64,000 nt of DNA, taken from NCBI GenBank assembly GCA_951802425.1, contig OX637795.1, positions 620,001 through 684,000 of the forward strand, read 5' to 3'. Position 1 is the first letter of the stretch, and each line of letters starts with the position of its first letter. This document shows, piece after piece, positions 53,483 to 63,943 of this stretch. Below the pieces are notes generated by a model. It did no database searches. It was not told the origin of the DNA and was given only the letters and a program-made list of their open reading frames with translations. The position numbers and the translations under genes are program-made. This DNA is from Clavaria fumosa. Its lineage: Eukaryota; Basidiomycota; Agaricomycetes; Agaricales; Clavariaceae.

Positions 53483-53522
53483 TGTTAAGTTTGTATATAC
53501 GAGGTTTGAAGTTTGAATATAC

Positions 53523-54245
53523 TGTCACGGTCCTAACAAGGTTAGCGGTGAAGGGGTTAGCGGAGCGGAGATATTCTATCGGAGTCCGGTCGGAGTCCGA
53601 TATCGGAGGAACGGAGAAGTAAACACGAGGAAGAGAGAGACTTATGGGACTGCGGCCTCAATGTATGTGTTGTGCCACCGCGTATATATGTGTCCCTATT
53701 TATCAAACAAGAACAATACCTAAGGGAGGATCAGAACACAAGTCAAAAACTCCGAAGTTGATCGGAGTCCGTCGGAGTTGGTCGGAGTTGATCGGATGAC
53801 GTGGAGAACGTCGAGGACGATGAGGACGAAAGCTCAGAGATGTTTTTAGGATCAAGAGACGTTAATATTCGAACTGAGGAGCAGGGAGATACAGGTGGAA
53901 ACTTATACTGCAAGGACAGAGTATAGGAGTAATGTGAAACAATGTACTTATCAAATTACTAGGAGAGTTTCACCACTTGTGCCTGTGCAATTTTCTTGGA
54001 ACAAAGAAACAACAACAAAAGCGACTCCCATGGGTCAAGGGTATCCTCTCAGTAGTGAACAGAATGAGGGGATGGAGGGAGAAGGTTCTAGAACGAAGTC
54101 CGAATGGTCCGAAGGTCGGTGGAGTAAAGTCCGATGAAGATGCAGAGCAGGGCATACGGAGTTACGGCGGAGCGGATCGGAGTTGGTACGGAGCTCGGAG
54201 TCCGGGGCGGGGATAGTGCTTATGCAAGTGGATGGGGTCGTAACA
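53523..54245 (-). repeat. G3 5' LTR
   Basis: 723 bp. Hand count: 14 CGGAG on the plus strand, clustered at 53563-53615, 53760-53795 and 54155-54205. Confidence 0.93.
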
Positions 54246-54250
54246 ATGTT

Positions 54251-54566
54251 CACATTTCTGATGTTCCATTAGATGGGGCATAGTTCAAGGACCGAGACCA
54301 GAAACACACCTTAACTGGATCCTAGCCATTTCAAGCTCATGTGTTAAGCTCTCGAGCTGTCCCTGCAGTGCTGATTCACGCGCCTGCACCTCTTTCTCGT
54401 GCTTCTGCCAGGCTTCATCGCGAGTTTGAAGTTCGTGGTGATACGCCTGTTGCATCTCGCTCAGTTTTGACTGCATCATATTCTCAAACATGGCCATTAT
54501 TCTGGGATCCATCGGCTGGGCAGTGCCATCATGCTGAGAGGGTTGCGGTTGGTTCTCGACATTCAT
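54251..54566 (-). pseudogene. Gene carried by the CACTA-like transposon, 5' exon
   Basis: Exon 54310-54566 from ATG 54566: MNVENQPQPSQHDGTAQPMD, then a coiled coil (ALQGQLESLTHELEMARIQL). A 52-bp intron (54258-54309, GTGTGT...CATCAG) and seven bases of the next exon follow before the G3 insertion. Reading continues at 44772 (NVNINDAPMEED). Confidence 0.6.
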
Positions 54567-55211
54567 CACTGGAGAAGGACTTGATTTGTGGACAGAAAAA
54601 AAAGCAGAAAACAGTCCGTTATGTTTGGTCACGCTTCTATGGTACTAAATTTATGTTTGGCGAAGACAGCGCATGAAGAATGAAATGCAGCTGGTGCATG
54701 AACTTCTCCCCACTTGTGAGTGCACATCAAGAGCACAAGTGATGCGTGTTGGAGTTGTTGGTGAGGGCGAAGAAGTAAGGCAGTAAGGGTCCTCAACGGG
54801 GCGCAGATATGGCCCAGGAAGGAGTGTGCATGAGGAAATAAAAGCTGGAGCAGCATATGATTAGCAAATTGAAAGACAGGACAGGGTAATGGTACATCAG
54901 GAAGGGGGTAGGAGGTGGGTACATCAGCTACGACGCAGAATACACCGCGTTCTGCAAGGGGGTACCAAGTGCATCAACTGGGTGTCGCAGTGTCACACAA
55001 GGGTTAACACATACTGAGATCAAGGTGTGTGGAGGTCCTCACCCTTTGCCTGAGGCCCCGGCGAGACGACACAACAACAACGTTGATCTGTAACACAATG
55101 CAAGTTCTTGATAAGCATGGGAAGGGGGTATGAGGCTGACTCACCTTCTTATAACACTTGAACAATGTCAAGGTGTCTCAGCAATGCAGAGGCTATGAGG
55201 GAGACAGCAAG
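54567..55211. other. Transposon sequence upstream of its gene; nothing further recognised
   Basis: Non-coding on both strands by inspection, with no repeats beyond the inverted repeat that begins at 55212. Presumably the promoter side of the carried gene. Confidence 0.4.
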
Positions 55212-55386
55212 CAACACAGATGGGCAGGAGCACAATCACAACGCACGACAGATTTTTACTGCAGAACAGTCACAAGTGTGACATTTGTGACGGGACAGAC
55301 GATTATACAGGTAACTGCGGCGAAACTTAACAGGTAAGTTCACATGACATGTGGCTGACTGATCCTACAGCTATTTGTGCACCGTG
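55212..55386 (-). repeat. Right inverted repeat of the CACTA-like transposon
   Basis: About 175 bp, reverse complement of 43002-43176 with scattered substitutions, ending GCTATTTGTGCACCGTG, followed by the duplicated AGT. Confidence 0.88.
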
Positions 55387-56106
55387 AGTCCAATCTCCGA
55401 CGCGGACTGCGCCGCCTACGACGATTTTTCGCAGGGGTTTGGCTACCTGGAATGCCTGGGAGGTGTCCTTTATGCGACTCATACCCGCCCGGACATTCAA
55501 TATGCGACTAACGTCTGCGCGCAGTTTGGAGTCAACCCCGGAAAGACTCATCTTGTCGCTTTGAAGAGGATCCTCTGTTATCTCAACGGTACAGTAAACT
55601 ATGGACTGACGTTAGGTGGCAAAAACGACGGAGTCGATCTCGTTGGATGGACGGACTCGGACTGGGCGCAGGACCCCGACGACCGACGCTCAATCGCCGG
55701 CTTCGTTTTCAACGTCGCTGGCGGTACAGTTTCGTGGTTGTTGAAGAAACAACCAACCGTCGCTCTGTCCACAGTCGAGGCCGAGTATATGGCTTCAGTG
55801 AACGCTACCAAAGAGGCCGTATGGCTACGAACCTTACTCGCTGACCTCGGGTTTGCCCCCTCTGCTGCTACAGTTATCCATGCCGACAATCAAGGTTGTA
55901 TCGCCCTTGCGAAGAACCCGGTCGCGCACTCGCGCGCGAAGCATATCGACATTCGCCATCACTTTGTCCGTGAGCAGGTCTCCAGCGGCGAAGTATCGTT
56001 TCAGTATTGCCCAACGACCCAGATGGTCGCAGATATCTTGACGAAAGCCCTCCCTCGCGACCTGTTTGAAAAGTTCCGGGATGTGATCGGTGTTTTTGCG
56101 TCGTAG
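55387..56106 (+). pseudogene. Copia-2 pol, 3' part (reverse transcriptase end and RNase H)
   Basis: Continues the frame cut at 43001: SPISDADCAAYDDFSQGFGY, LECLGGVLYATHTRPDIQYA, then RNase H (GWTDSDWAQDPDDRRSIAGF, STVEAEYMA, HADNQGCIAL, DILTKAL). It ends 18 bp before the polypurine tract AAGTGGGAG (56116-56124). No stop codon inside this part. Confidence 0.9.
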
Positions 56107-56124
56107 CGACTTGGCAAGTGGGAG

Positions 56125-56367
56125 TGACGACGTGCACACCCTGTTAGGGAGTGCCGCATCTACTACGACGGACTACTGCGACGGATCCGCGCCTCGCGCC
56201 GTGTCAGTTATCCTCCCGCGACGTCGTTATCTTGTAGTTTAGTTTCTCTTTTACCTTTTGACTCATGCTTCGTGACTTCTTACGAGCTTTTATACTTGCG
56301 CACCATGACCATTTGGAGTTCATGTGTTCTCGTTCTCCCGCGTAAACTCCAGGCTGTGCTGCTGAAA
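56125..56367 (+). repeat. Copia-2 3' LTR
   Basis: 243 bp, matching the left LTR except for the missing 78-bp duplicated segment and several transitions. Confidence 0.9.
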
Positions 56368-57700
56368 GGCACTAACAGAGAAAGTTCTGGTGGAGAAAGC
56401 CAACGCCGCGATCGACCTCATGGGCGACGAAGTCCCGGGCCGACCCCACCTCAACAAACTCTTCATGGGGGCACAGAAACTGGCACGAGAACGAATCCTC
56501 TACCTAATGGCCAACGAGGAGGCGGCGAACTGGCTACGACGGGAGAACGTCAGGAAAGCTTTCACTGACCACTACGGGTCACCAGTCAGAGTACGAGGGC
56601 AGGGATACGGCGTGATATGTGAGTACGTGCCTATCTTCTTTGACCCCAACTCCGGCAGTGCAACCATCGAAGTCGTCAACGACCTCCCTGCGGGTGCCAT
56701 ATCAGAGGCCAGATACCTGAAAGACCCCAAGAAACGAAGCCCGAACCAACGAACAGCCTTCGTCCTGCTCACCTTCAGGACGGCACGTCAAGCCAACAAA
56801 GCCCTCCGGGAAGGCCTCATCATCGAGGGCAAGAAGGTTTTTGGACGCAAAGACATACAGGAGGCAAGACGATGCCTGAAATGCCAAGGCTACGCCCACC
56901 GACATATGGCAGTGAACTGTCCGCAAATCCACGACACGTGCGCCATCTGTGGACGAATGCACAGATCTGCGGACTGCCCGATGGAAGACGGCAAGAGATT
57001 CTGTGCAAACTGCAGAAAAGATGGGCATACTGCCAGCGACAGGAACTGCCCGATCTTCAAAGCGGAGTGCGACAAAATCAACCAGCACTTCCCAGAGAAT
57101 AAGTACAGATATTTTCCCATTATTGACGACACGACCACCTGGGAACTAGCCCAGCCCAAGGATGGCACGAGAATGCCAACACCAACACCCCCCCAAGCCC
57201 CGACAGAACACCAGTCCCCCCCTCGCACACAACGCAGACCCGGAAACCAAACCCTAGCCCAAACCCAACTACCACGGACGGCAATCCCCCCATGGGAAGG
57301 AACGACCCAACCCCTCGACCCACGTATCTCCCAACACACCAGGCCCAACTTCCGACCCCCCCCGAGAGACACAGGATGGCCCCGGAGCAGAGACAAAGGG
57401 AAAGGTAGGGCAGACGGAGGACGCACCGCCCGCGGCATCGCCATCAACACGAGCAGAACACCCCCAGGAGGGCAAACCAGCCTCGACCAGTGGATAAACG
57501 TGACTACGACCACGACTACGGCGGGGACGTCGACAACACCGGCACCCAACCCACACCCCCCAAACACGACACCGACAACGACCGCTGACCAACGGAATGA
57601 ACCGGAGGGCGAGTCCCAACCGCCCAACCCCGCCGACCCCCACGCCCCCGCGCCCCTACCCACGGTCGATGGGTCCATGCCAGCAAACACAACACCTTAA
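56368..57700 (+). pseudogene. LINE ORF1, C-terminal piece with three zinc knuckles
   Basis: Continues the piece ending at 39274 (LTEKVLVEKANAAIDLMGDE). The middle (YGVICEYVPIFFDPNSGSAT, FVLLTFRTARQANKALREGL) resembles the RRM-like region of LINE ORF1. The knuckles are CLKCQGYAHRHMAVNC, CAICGRMHRSADC and CANCRKDGHTASDRNC. A Pro/Thr-rich tail ends at TAA 57700, and ORF2 starts at 57704. This piece is fully open; its 5' portion is lost to copia-2. Confidence 0.88.
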
Positions 57701-57703
57701 TTG

Positions 57704-60327
57704 ATGGACGAGGAGAACCCCCACATCCAACCGCGCCTGAGAATCTGGCAGCAAAACTGTCGAAAGTCCTTAGATAACACTCTCCACCTCATCAACAGCC
57801 TCGATCCGAAATACTTCGACCTATGCCTTGTACAAGAACCCCACATAGACTTCCTAAACAAGATGCAAGCCCCTAGCGGATGGCGCACGATCCTCCCACC
57901 ATCGCATAATAGACCCAACACTAACACTAACACTAATAATATCCTAGAGCACCCCACCAGGGCAGCGATACTCGTCAGCCCCAGACTCGATATGGCCAAC
58001 TGGATGGACCTAACAATCGACTCACCAGACCTGACAGGCATACAATTATGGGGCGATTTCGGCACAATACGAATCATCAACATCTATGCCGACTGCCACC
58101 ACTCCAGGGCGATCCAAACGGTAAGCGAATGGCTAACTAACACTGATACTGACATGAATGGCGACGCGACGCAACCCTCCACGCCGCCGATGCACCCGGT
58201 TTATGACTTGATAATGGGGGACTTTAATCGCCACCACCCTATGTGGGAAGACGAGGGAAACTCGCACCTCTTCACCGCGCCAGCGCTGGACCTGGCTCAA
58301 CCACTACTGGAACTAATCGCATCAAGAGACCTCGAGATGATCCTACCAAAAGGAACCCCCACCCTACAACTATCCACAATGAAGACATGGTCACGACCAG
58401 ACAACGTTTTCATTTCCGGTGCGCTAGGCGACGCAGTGATCTACTGCAACACCGCCCCAGAGAAGGCCCCACCCAAGGCAGACCATCTCCCCATACTGAC
58501 CACTATAGAAATCCCCGCCCTCAGAGCACGCAACCTCAACAAGCGGAACTGGAGAGCAGCGGACTGGGAGGTATTCAGAACATCACTAAAGAGTACCCTA
58601 CAGGCAGGACCACCCCCACGAGCCCTGCGCACCGGCGAAGACATGAACAATGCGGTAGACTTCCTAGACGACGCCCTGAGGACGGCGACCAACACAGCAG
58701 TGCCTCTAGTAAAACTGTGCCCCTTCACCAAGCGATGGTGGACCAAGGACCTGTCCCGGGCCCGATCCGACCTCAAAAGACTAAACCGACGGTCATACGC
58801 ATTATGACTCACCCCAGCACACCCAGCCCACGAAGAAGCGTGTAAGGCAAGGAATAAGTACACCCAGCTAATCAAAACTACAAAGCAGGAACACTGGACT
58901 CAATGGTTAGAAGACGCAAACGACCACTCCATCTGGACGATAAACAGGTATACCGCATCGGCCTCCAACTCCGACACATTGGCTCGTCTACCCAACCTGC
59001 AAAACCCTGCGGGCGCGCCAACCCTGATAGCAACGACAAACTGCGACAAGAGCAAAGCGCTACACTCGGTGTTTTTCCCTCCCCCTCCCCCCAATCCGAT
59101 AGCCCTGGACAACAATTACCTGCCACCAGTAACGAAATTCCGGCATATCACCTCAGAACAAGTGCACAGGATGATCCGACATCTCAAGCCCTACAAAGCA
59201 GTAATGGAAGGGGATATGGCTAACATCGCATTGAAAAGAACGGCAGACCTGCAGACCCCCTTCCTCGTACAGATATACAGGGCGACATTCAGGCTGGGCA
59301 CCTACCCAATGGCATGGAAATCGTACGACACAGTAGTAATTCGCAAACCCAACCGCCCCGATTACACCATACCAAAAGCCTACAGGCCGATTGTCCTACT
59401 TAAGACCCTTGCAAAACCTCTGTCTATGGTGGTAGCCGAAGATCTGACCTATATCTTGGAGAAGTTCCAGCTCCTACCTGACAAACACTTCGGCGGGAGA
59501 CCTGGCAGAACAGCTACTGACGCGCTGCACCTAGTCGTGAAATACATAAAGGACGCATGGCGACAACAAAAGGTAGTCGCGGGACTATTTCTAGACATCA
59601 AGGGAGCCTTTCCTAGCATCGATGTCCGGATGCTGCAGCACGGAATGCGAATGAGAGGAATACCGAAGGAATACACAGACTGGCTAGGAGAAAAACTACG
59701 CAGCCGATCCACCAACATCGTCTTCGATGATTTCCGATCTGACCCCCTCGACATAACGGCGGGTCTAGATCAGGGATGCCCCCTGTCGCCGATCTGTTAC
59801 ATTGTCTACAACTCCCCAGCCCTCGAAGCGGTCACCACTGACAGGGCCAACACGCAGACTGTCAGCGGTTTCATCGACGATCAAGTCTTCCTGGCGAGAG
59901 GCCAGACCTTCGAAGAAGCCAACCGGACGCTCAAGGAGACGATGGAGAAACCGGGCGGCTTCCTGGAATGGGCCAGGACACACAACTGCGAGGTTGAGAT
60001 CCCAAAATGCGCACTGATCGGGTTCTCTCGCAGACAAGTACCAAGACTGCTACAACCGAACAAACGACAACCAGAGCCTAGGAAAGCGATCACGATAGGA
60101 GATCACACAATACGACCGTCCCAAAGCACGAAGTTTCTCGGTGTAATACTCAACCAAAGCCTCTCATGGATGGAGCAGGTCGTGAACGCGCTGGCCAAAG
60201 GTATGTACTGGGCATCACAAGCGAGAAGAATTTCCAAGACACACAGCGGCATCCCTCTACACCTGGCGAGACGACTCTACCTGGCGGTATGCGTCCCCAG
60301 AATGCTATACACAGTCGATATATGGGG
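57704..60327 (+). pseudogene. LINE ORF2, endonuclease and reverse transcriptase
   Basis: ATG 57704. The APE-type endonuclease has RIWQQNCRKS, LVQEPHIDF, YDLIMGDFNRHHPMW and KADHLPILTTI. TGA at 58805 (SYAL-stop-LTPAHPAHEE) lies at a likely former CGA. The reverse transcriptase has YRPIVLLKTLAKPLS, FGGRPGRTATDALH, GLFLDIKGAFPSID, GLDQGCPLSPICYIVYN and FIDDQVFLA. Cut at DIWG by the hAT-type MITE. Catalytic FIDD intact. Confidence 0.9.
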
Positions 60328-60620
60328 TAGGGATGCCACGGTCCAGTTAAGTCCGGTTCAGGGCTGAATTTTTCGAACCCAGAACCGGACTTTAGGTCCG
60401 GTTCAGGCCAAATTCCGAACCTTAAACCTGAGTTTGGTCCAAGTCCGGTTCGTTGGACCGGACTTTTACTAAATAAGGTAATGGTTCGCCCAAATTTGGG
60501 CTTCTGAACCGAAATTTTGGTTCAGTTCACCCACTTGGCTGAACCTGAACCTCATTTTCGGTTTGGTCCAGTCCAGTTCAGGTTCGAACCAAAGTTCAGA
60601 ACCGAACTGTGGCATCCCTA
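60328..60620. mobile_element. hAT-type MITE, 293 bp
   Basis: Ends TAGGGATGCCAC and GTGGCATCCCTA with a perfect 8-bp duplication ATATGGGG (60320-60327, 60621-60628). The body is built of degenerate TCCGGTTC/GGTTCAG words in both orientations. No coding capacity. Eight-bp duplications and this end sequence are hAT hallmarks. Confidence 0.92.
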
Positions 60621-61768
60621 ATATGGGGAAACCCGTGGAGGGGACACACGGCGAGGTGTGGAAGGAGAACTACAGTGGGAGGAAAGCTAACTAGGATACA
60701 GCGACAGGCCCTCTTGACACTAGGCCCAATGAAGACCATGGCCACGGACACGATCGAAGCACACGCGAACCTCCTACCCTTTCACCTACTAGTTGATAAA
60801 CTCCGCCTGGCAGCACTACTTCGCATGGCGACACTCCCGGGATCCCACCCAATCAACAAACACCTATCCCGCGCCCACAAGCACACCCCCAGAGCCCACC
60901 AGTCCCCGCTACACCAGCTCACCGCGGACTTCAGGAAAATCAACCCAGACACTGTAGAGAAAACACCCGCGGTGGGACGTCACCCGAAATCCACCCTGCC
61001 AGTACGAATAGAAATCAAGGCATACAACGAAGAAGCAATCCAAAGCCTACAGGAGGAAGAGGCGGATATCTACGTCTTCACCGACGGGTCAGGATACGAA
61101 GGGGGAATTGGCGCAGCAGCCGTACTAACTCGAGGGAACCGACCACCCAAGACGATCCAGCTCCACCTGGGGAAGCAGACGCGACACACGGTCTATGTGG
61201 CGGAGACAGCGGCACTACTGCTAGGAGCACACCTACTACAGAAAGAGAAAGGAAGGTTCAGAACGGTCGCCTTCGTCGTTGATAACCAGGCAGCCCTCCA
61301 TGCCACCCAGCTCTCCCAGCCGGCACCCTCTCATGACATCCTCAAGGCCTTCGAATCGACAATCAGCCGCCTACAACGCAGAGGAAACGAAGTGAAATGC
61401 AAGGCGATATGGGTCCCCGGCCACCACGGAGTAGCAGGGAACGAATTAGCCGACACGGCTGCCAAGGAGGCGGCTCGAGGCCTCACCAGCCCTGAGGAGG
61501 ACCTCCCGAGACTCCTCAGGCGGAGGATCGCAGGCAGCAAAGCTGCCCTATCACTGACACTCAGAAAAACCATACAGGAAAGGGCGAGACGATGGTGGAG
61601 GGGATCGCCAAGGTATAATCACATGAAGAACATAGATGACTCTCTACCTTCAAAACACTTCCTGTGGTTAGTCGAAGAGCTACCGAAGCCACACTCATCT
61701 ATCCTCTTACAGCTACGGACTGGACATGCCCCACTACGATGACATCTGTTCAGAATAGGCGCCTCCAC
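60621..61768 (+). pseudogene. LINE ORF2, RNase H part
   Basis: Frame resumes NPWRGHTARCGRRT. RNase H: VFTDGSGYEGGIGAAAVLT (D), YVAETAALLLG (E), FVVDNQAAL (D), WVPGHHGVAGNELADTAAKE (H, D). TGA at 61740 (GHAPLR-stop-HLFRIG) falls just before the usual C-terminal zinc region, which copia-3 then interrupts. Confidence 0.88.
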
Positions 61769-62069
61769 TTACAGCGAGCACAGCTAGAGTTCACATGGGA
61801 GAACATTGAACGCGTATATATTAGTTTGAGAGTACTGTGGAGACAAAGTACGAACCTAGAGTTCACGCGGGAGAACGTTGAATGCGTGAACTCCTACATC
61901 TGTAGACTACGAGTTTATAAAGTGAAAAAGGAAGAAGGTTAAGCTCACGAGGTAAAAATGCTGTGCAGAGCGCGAAGCAAAAAGTAAACGAGAGGCAGCG
62001 AGGATCAAGAAAAGAAGAAAAGAAGGTCGTGTATCGGGATAGGTAGGTGCGAGGCGCTATCTGTCGTCA
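61769..62069 (-). repeat. Copia-3 3' LTR
   Basis: About 301 bp starting TGACGACAG on the minus strand, related to the copia-2 LTR. It also contains a doubled GTTCTCCCxxGTGAACTC-type motif. Confidence 0.75.
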
Positions 62070-62088
62070 CTCCCACTCGTCGAAGCAC

Positions 62089-63943
62089 CTACTTGACGAC
62101 TCCGATCGCATCGCGGAACTTTGCATATAGGTCGTGGGCAAGGGGTTTTGTCAAGATGTCAGCGGTCATCAGCGTGGTCGGGCAATAGCGGAATGTGATA
62201 GCGTTGTCCGCGACTCGCTCGCAGATGAAGTGGTGATGGATATCAATGTGTTTTGCTCGTGAGTGGGCCACAGGATTCTTCGCGAGGGCGATGGATCCCT
62301 GGTTGTCAGCGTTGATAACGGTTGCAGAGGATGGGGGGAAGCCGAGGTCAGTAAGCAAGGTGTGTAGCCAGATCGCTTCTTTCGTCGCATTTGCTGAGGC
62401 CATGTATTCAGCCTCGACGGTGGACAGGGCAACCGTAGGTTGTTTCTTCGATGACCAGGATACGGTGCCTCCGGCAACGTCGAAAACGAACCCAGCGATG
62501 GAGCGACGATCGTCTGAGTCCTGTGCCCAGTCAGAGTCAGTCCACCCGACGAGGTCTGTGCCCTCATTCCTTCTGCCTAGCACGAGGCCGTAGTCCGAGG
62601 TGCCCTTCAGGTAGCGCAAAATTCATTTGAGGGTGATTAGGTGCGGCTTACCGGGGTTGGACCCGAACTGAGCACAGACGTTGGTTGTGTACTGAATGTC
62701 TGGCCTCGTATGAGTCGCATAAAGGATCCCTCCGAGGCACTCGAGGTATCCAAAATTTTGGGCAAAGGCGTTGTACGATGTGCAGTCGGCGTCAGTAGAG
62801 GGACAATCAGAAACACTTAATTGTCCCTTGATGGTTGCTGGCATTGCGACGGGTGTGGCATCCTGCATGTTAAAGCGTGAGAGCAGTGCCTGGATATAGG
62901 CCGTCTGGTCCAATCGGATTCTTCGAGCCGCGCGGTCGTGTCGAACTCGGATCCCTAGAATATGTTTCAGCTTGCCTAAGTCGGTAATTTGAAAGACTTT
63001 TCCCAGGTCTGCTTTAAACAATAAGACATCCCGTTCGCATGGCGCCACAACTGCCATGTCGTCCATGTAGACCAACACCAGTACCTCTGCTCCATCCTCT
63101 TTTTTCTTCACATATAAGCAGTCATCAGCGGCACTGCTCGCGAATCCCATTCGTTCCATCGTTTCGCCTAGTTTTATCTTCCATTGCCTGCCTGCTTGCT
63201 TCAGGCCGTAGACCGGCCTGCGGAGCCTCCAGACGCGTTTGTCGCTTTCGCTGGTACATGCACCGTCTGGCGGATCTAAATAGATTTCCTCACTCAAATC
63301 TCCTCTTAAGTACGCTCCTACGACGTCGACCTGGTGAACCGTCCATTCTTCGCGTGCTGCCATGGCCAGGAGTGTACAGAGCGTGTACAGAGCGTCGTCA
63401 GACGTGCGACGGATGCGAAGGTCGCGTCGAAGTCCTGACCCGGCACTTGTGAGTATCCTTTCGCAACAACTCTTGCCTTGTATCTGATAACCTTTCCGTC
63501 CCCATCTCGCTTCGTCTGGAAGACGATACGACTCCCTATCGCTCTTCGCCCTCCGGGACTCTCGGTACCCACTCGAAAGTCCCGGATGTTTGCAACTGTT
63601 CGAGTTCGACGGCGACGGCCTTCTCCCACTCTTTGGCCTGTGCTGTGCGCATGGCTTCCTTGTAAGTGCGAGGCTCACCGTTAACGGCTACGAATGCCTG
63701 CTGATCGTCCTCTCTTATAGCTCTGTCGACCTCGTCGGCGGTTGCCTCCTCCCCAAAGCGAGCGGGCGGGCGTCGCTGTCGTCGCGAGAGCTCTCGTAGC
63801 GTCGGGGGGACCTGCGTCGGTACATCAGGTGGGGACTCCTCTCCCACTATCTCCGTCGTCCCAGATCCCTCCTTGCTGACAGCTTCGTTCTCGTTCAGGA
63901 TGAGTTCGTCGGTCGTCCCGTTTGTTGTGGGCTCGCTCCTCAT
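62089..63943 (-). pseudogene. Copia-3 pol: reverse transcriptase and RNase H
   Basis: Three frames in succession. 63943-63536 holds the linker and start of reverse transcriptase (TYKEAMRTAQAKEWEKAV, FEWVPRVPEG). The next frame reads IGSRIVFQTKRDGDGKVIRY and GYSQVPGQDFDATFASVARL. A tandem 11-bp duplication (GTGTACAGAGC twice near 63371-63392) shifts to the third frame with VVGAYLRGDLSEEIYLDPPD, YGLKQAGRQW and YMDDMAV. TGA at 62623 (ITLK-stop-ILRYLKGT) sits at a conserved arginine. RNase H follows to 62089 (GWTDSDWAQDSDDRRSIAGF, STVEAEYMA, DILTKPL). The catalytic MDD pair is intact. Confidence 0.88.

Larger units (their letters stand above)
44773..54245 (-). mobile_element. Gypsy G3: Ty3/gypsy element with antisense accessory genes
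   Basis: LTRs 53523-54245 (5') and 44773-45500 (3'), TG...CA ends, perfect duplication ATGTT at 44768-44772 and 54246-54250. Gag and pol run on the minus strand. Between pol and the 3' LTR lie plus-strand genes (47528-48517 and 46456-47242) and a minus-strand ORF next to the polypurine tract. The word CGGAG is extremely frequent on the plus strand throughout. Confidence 0.94.
43002..55386. mobile_element. CACTA-like DNA transposon carrying a gene, interrupted by G3
   Basis: Inverted repeats of about 175 bp (43002-43176, 55212-55386) begin CACGG(C/T)GCACAAATAGC. The 3-bp duplication AGT lies at 42999-43001 and 55387-55389. Removing the element plus one AGT restores the copia-2 frame. Without G3 it would be about 2.9 kb. 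It encodes no recognisable transposase, only a gene of unknown function, so it is probably mobilised in trans. CAC-start ends with a 3-bp duplication fit the CACTA/CMC group; that class call is inference. Confidence 0.85.
39275..56367 (+). mobile_element. Copia-2: Ty1/copia element interrupted by a DNA transposon
   Basis: LTRs at 39275-39595 and 56125-56367. Near-perfect duplication GGCGC (39270-39274) and GGCAC (56368-56372), one transition apart. gag-pol is continuous except for two stops and the 12.4-kb DNA transposon at 43002-55386; removing that restores the frame (TSADSPISDAD). The length difference between LTRs comes from an internal 78-bp duplication in the left one. Confidence 0.92.
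9884..61768 (+). mobile_element. Tad/I-like non-LTR retrotransposon (LINE) split into six pieces by younger elements
   Basis: Pieces: about 9884-10384, 11479-11511, 39056-39274, 56368-60327 and 60621-61768, plus anything beyond copia-3. Frames rejoin once each insertion and its TSD are removed: DTHTPSNPDA across G1, AQLDEA to LTEKVLVEKA across copia-2, and DIWG to NPWRGH across the MITE. ORF1 has three CCHC knuckles. ORF2 has an APE-type endonuclease, reverse transcriptase and RNase H, the arrangement of I/Tad-group LINEs. It is the oldest layer of the nest and is inactivated by insertions and nonsense codons. Confidence 0.85.
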
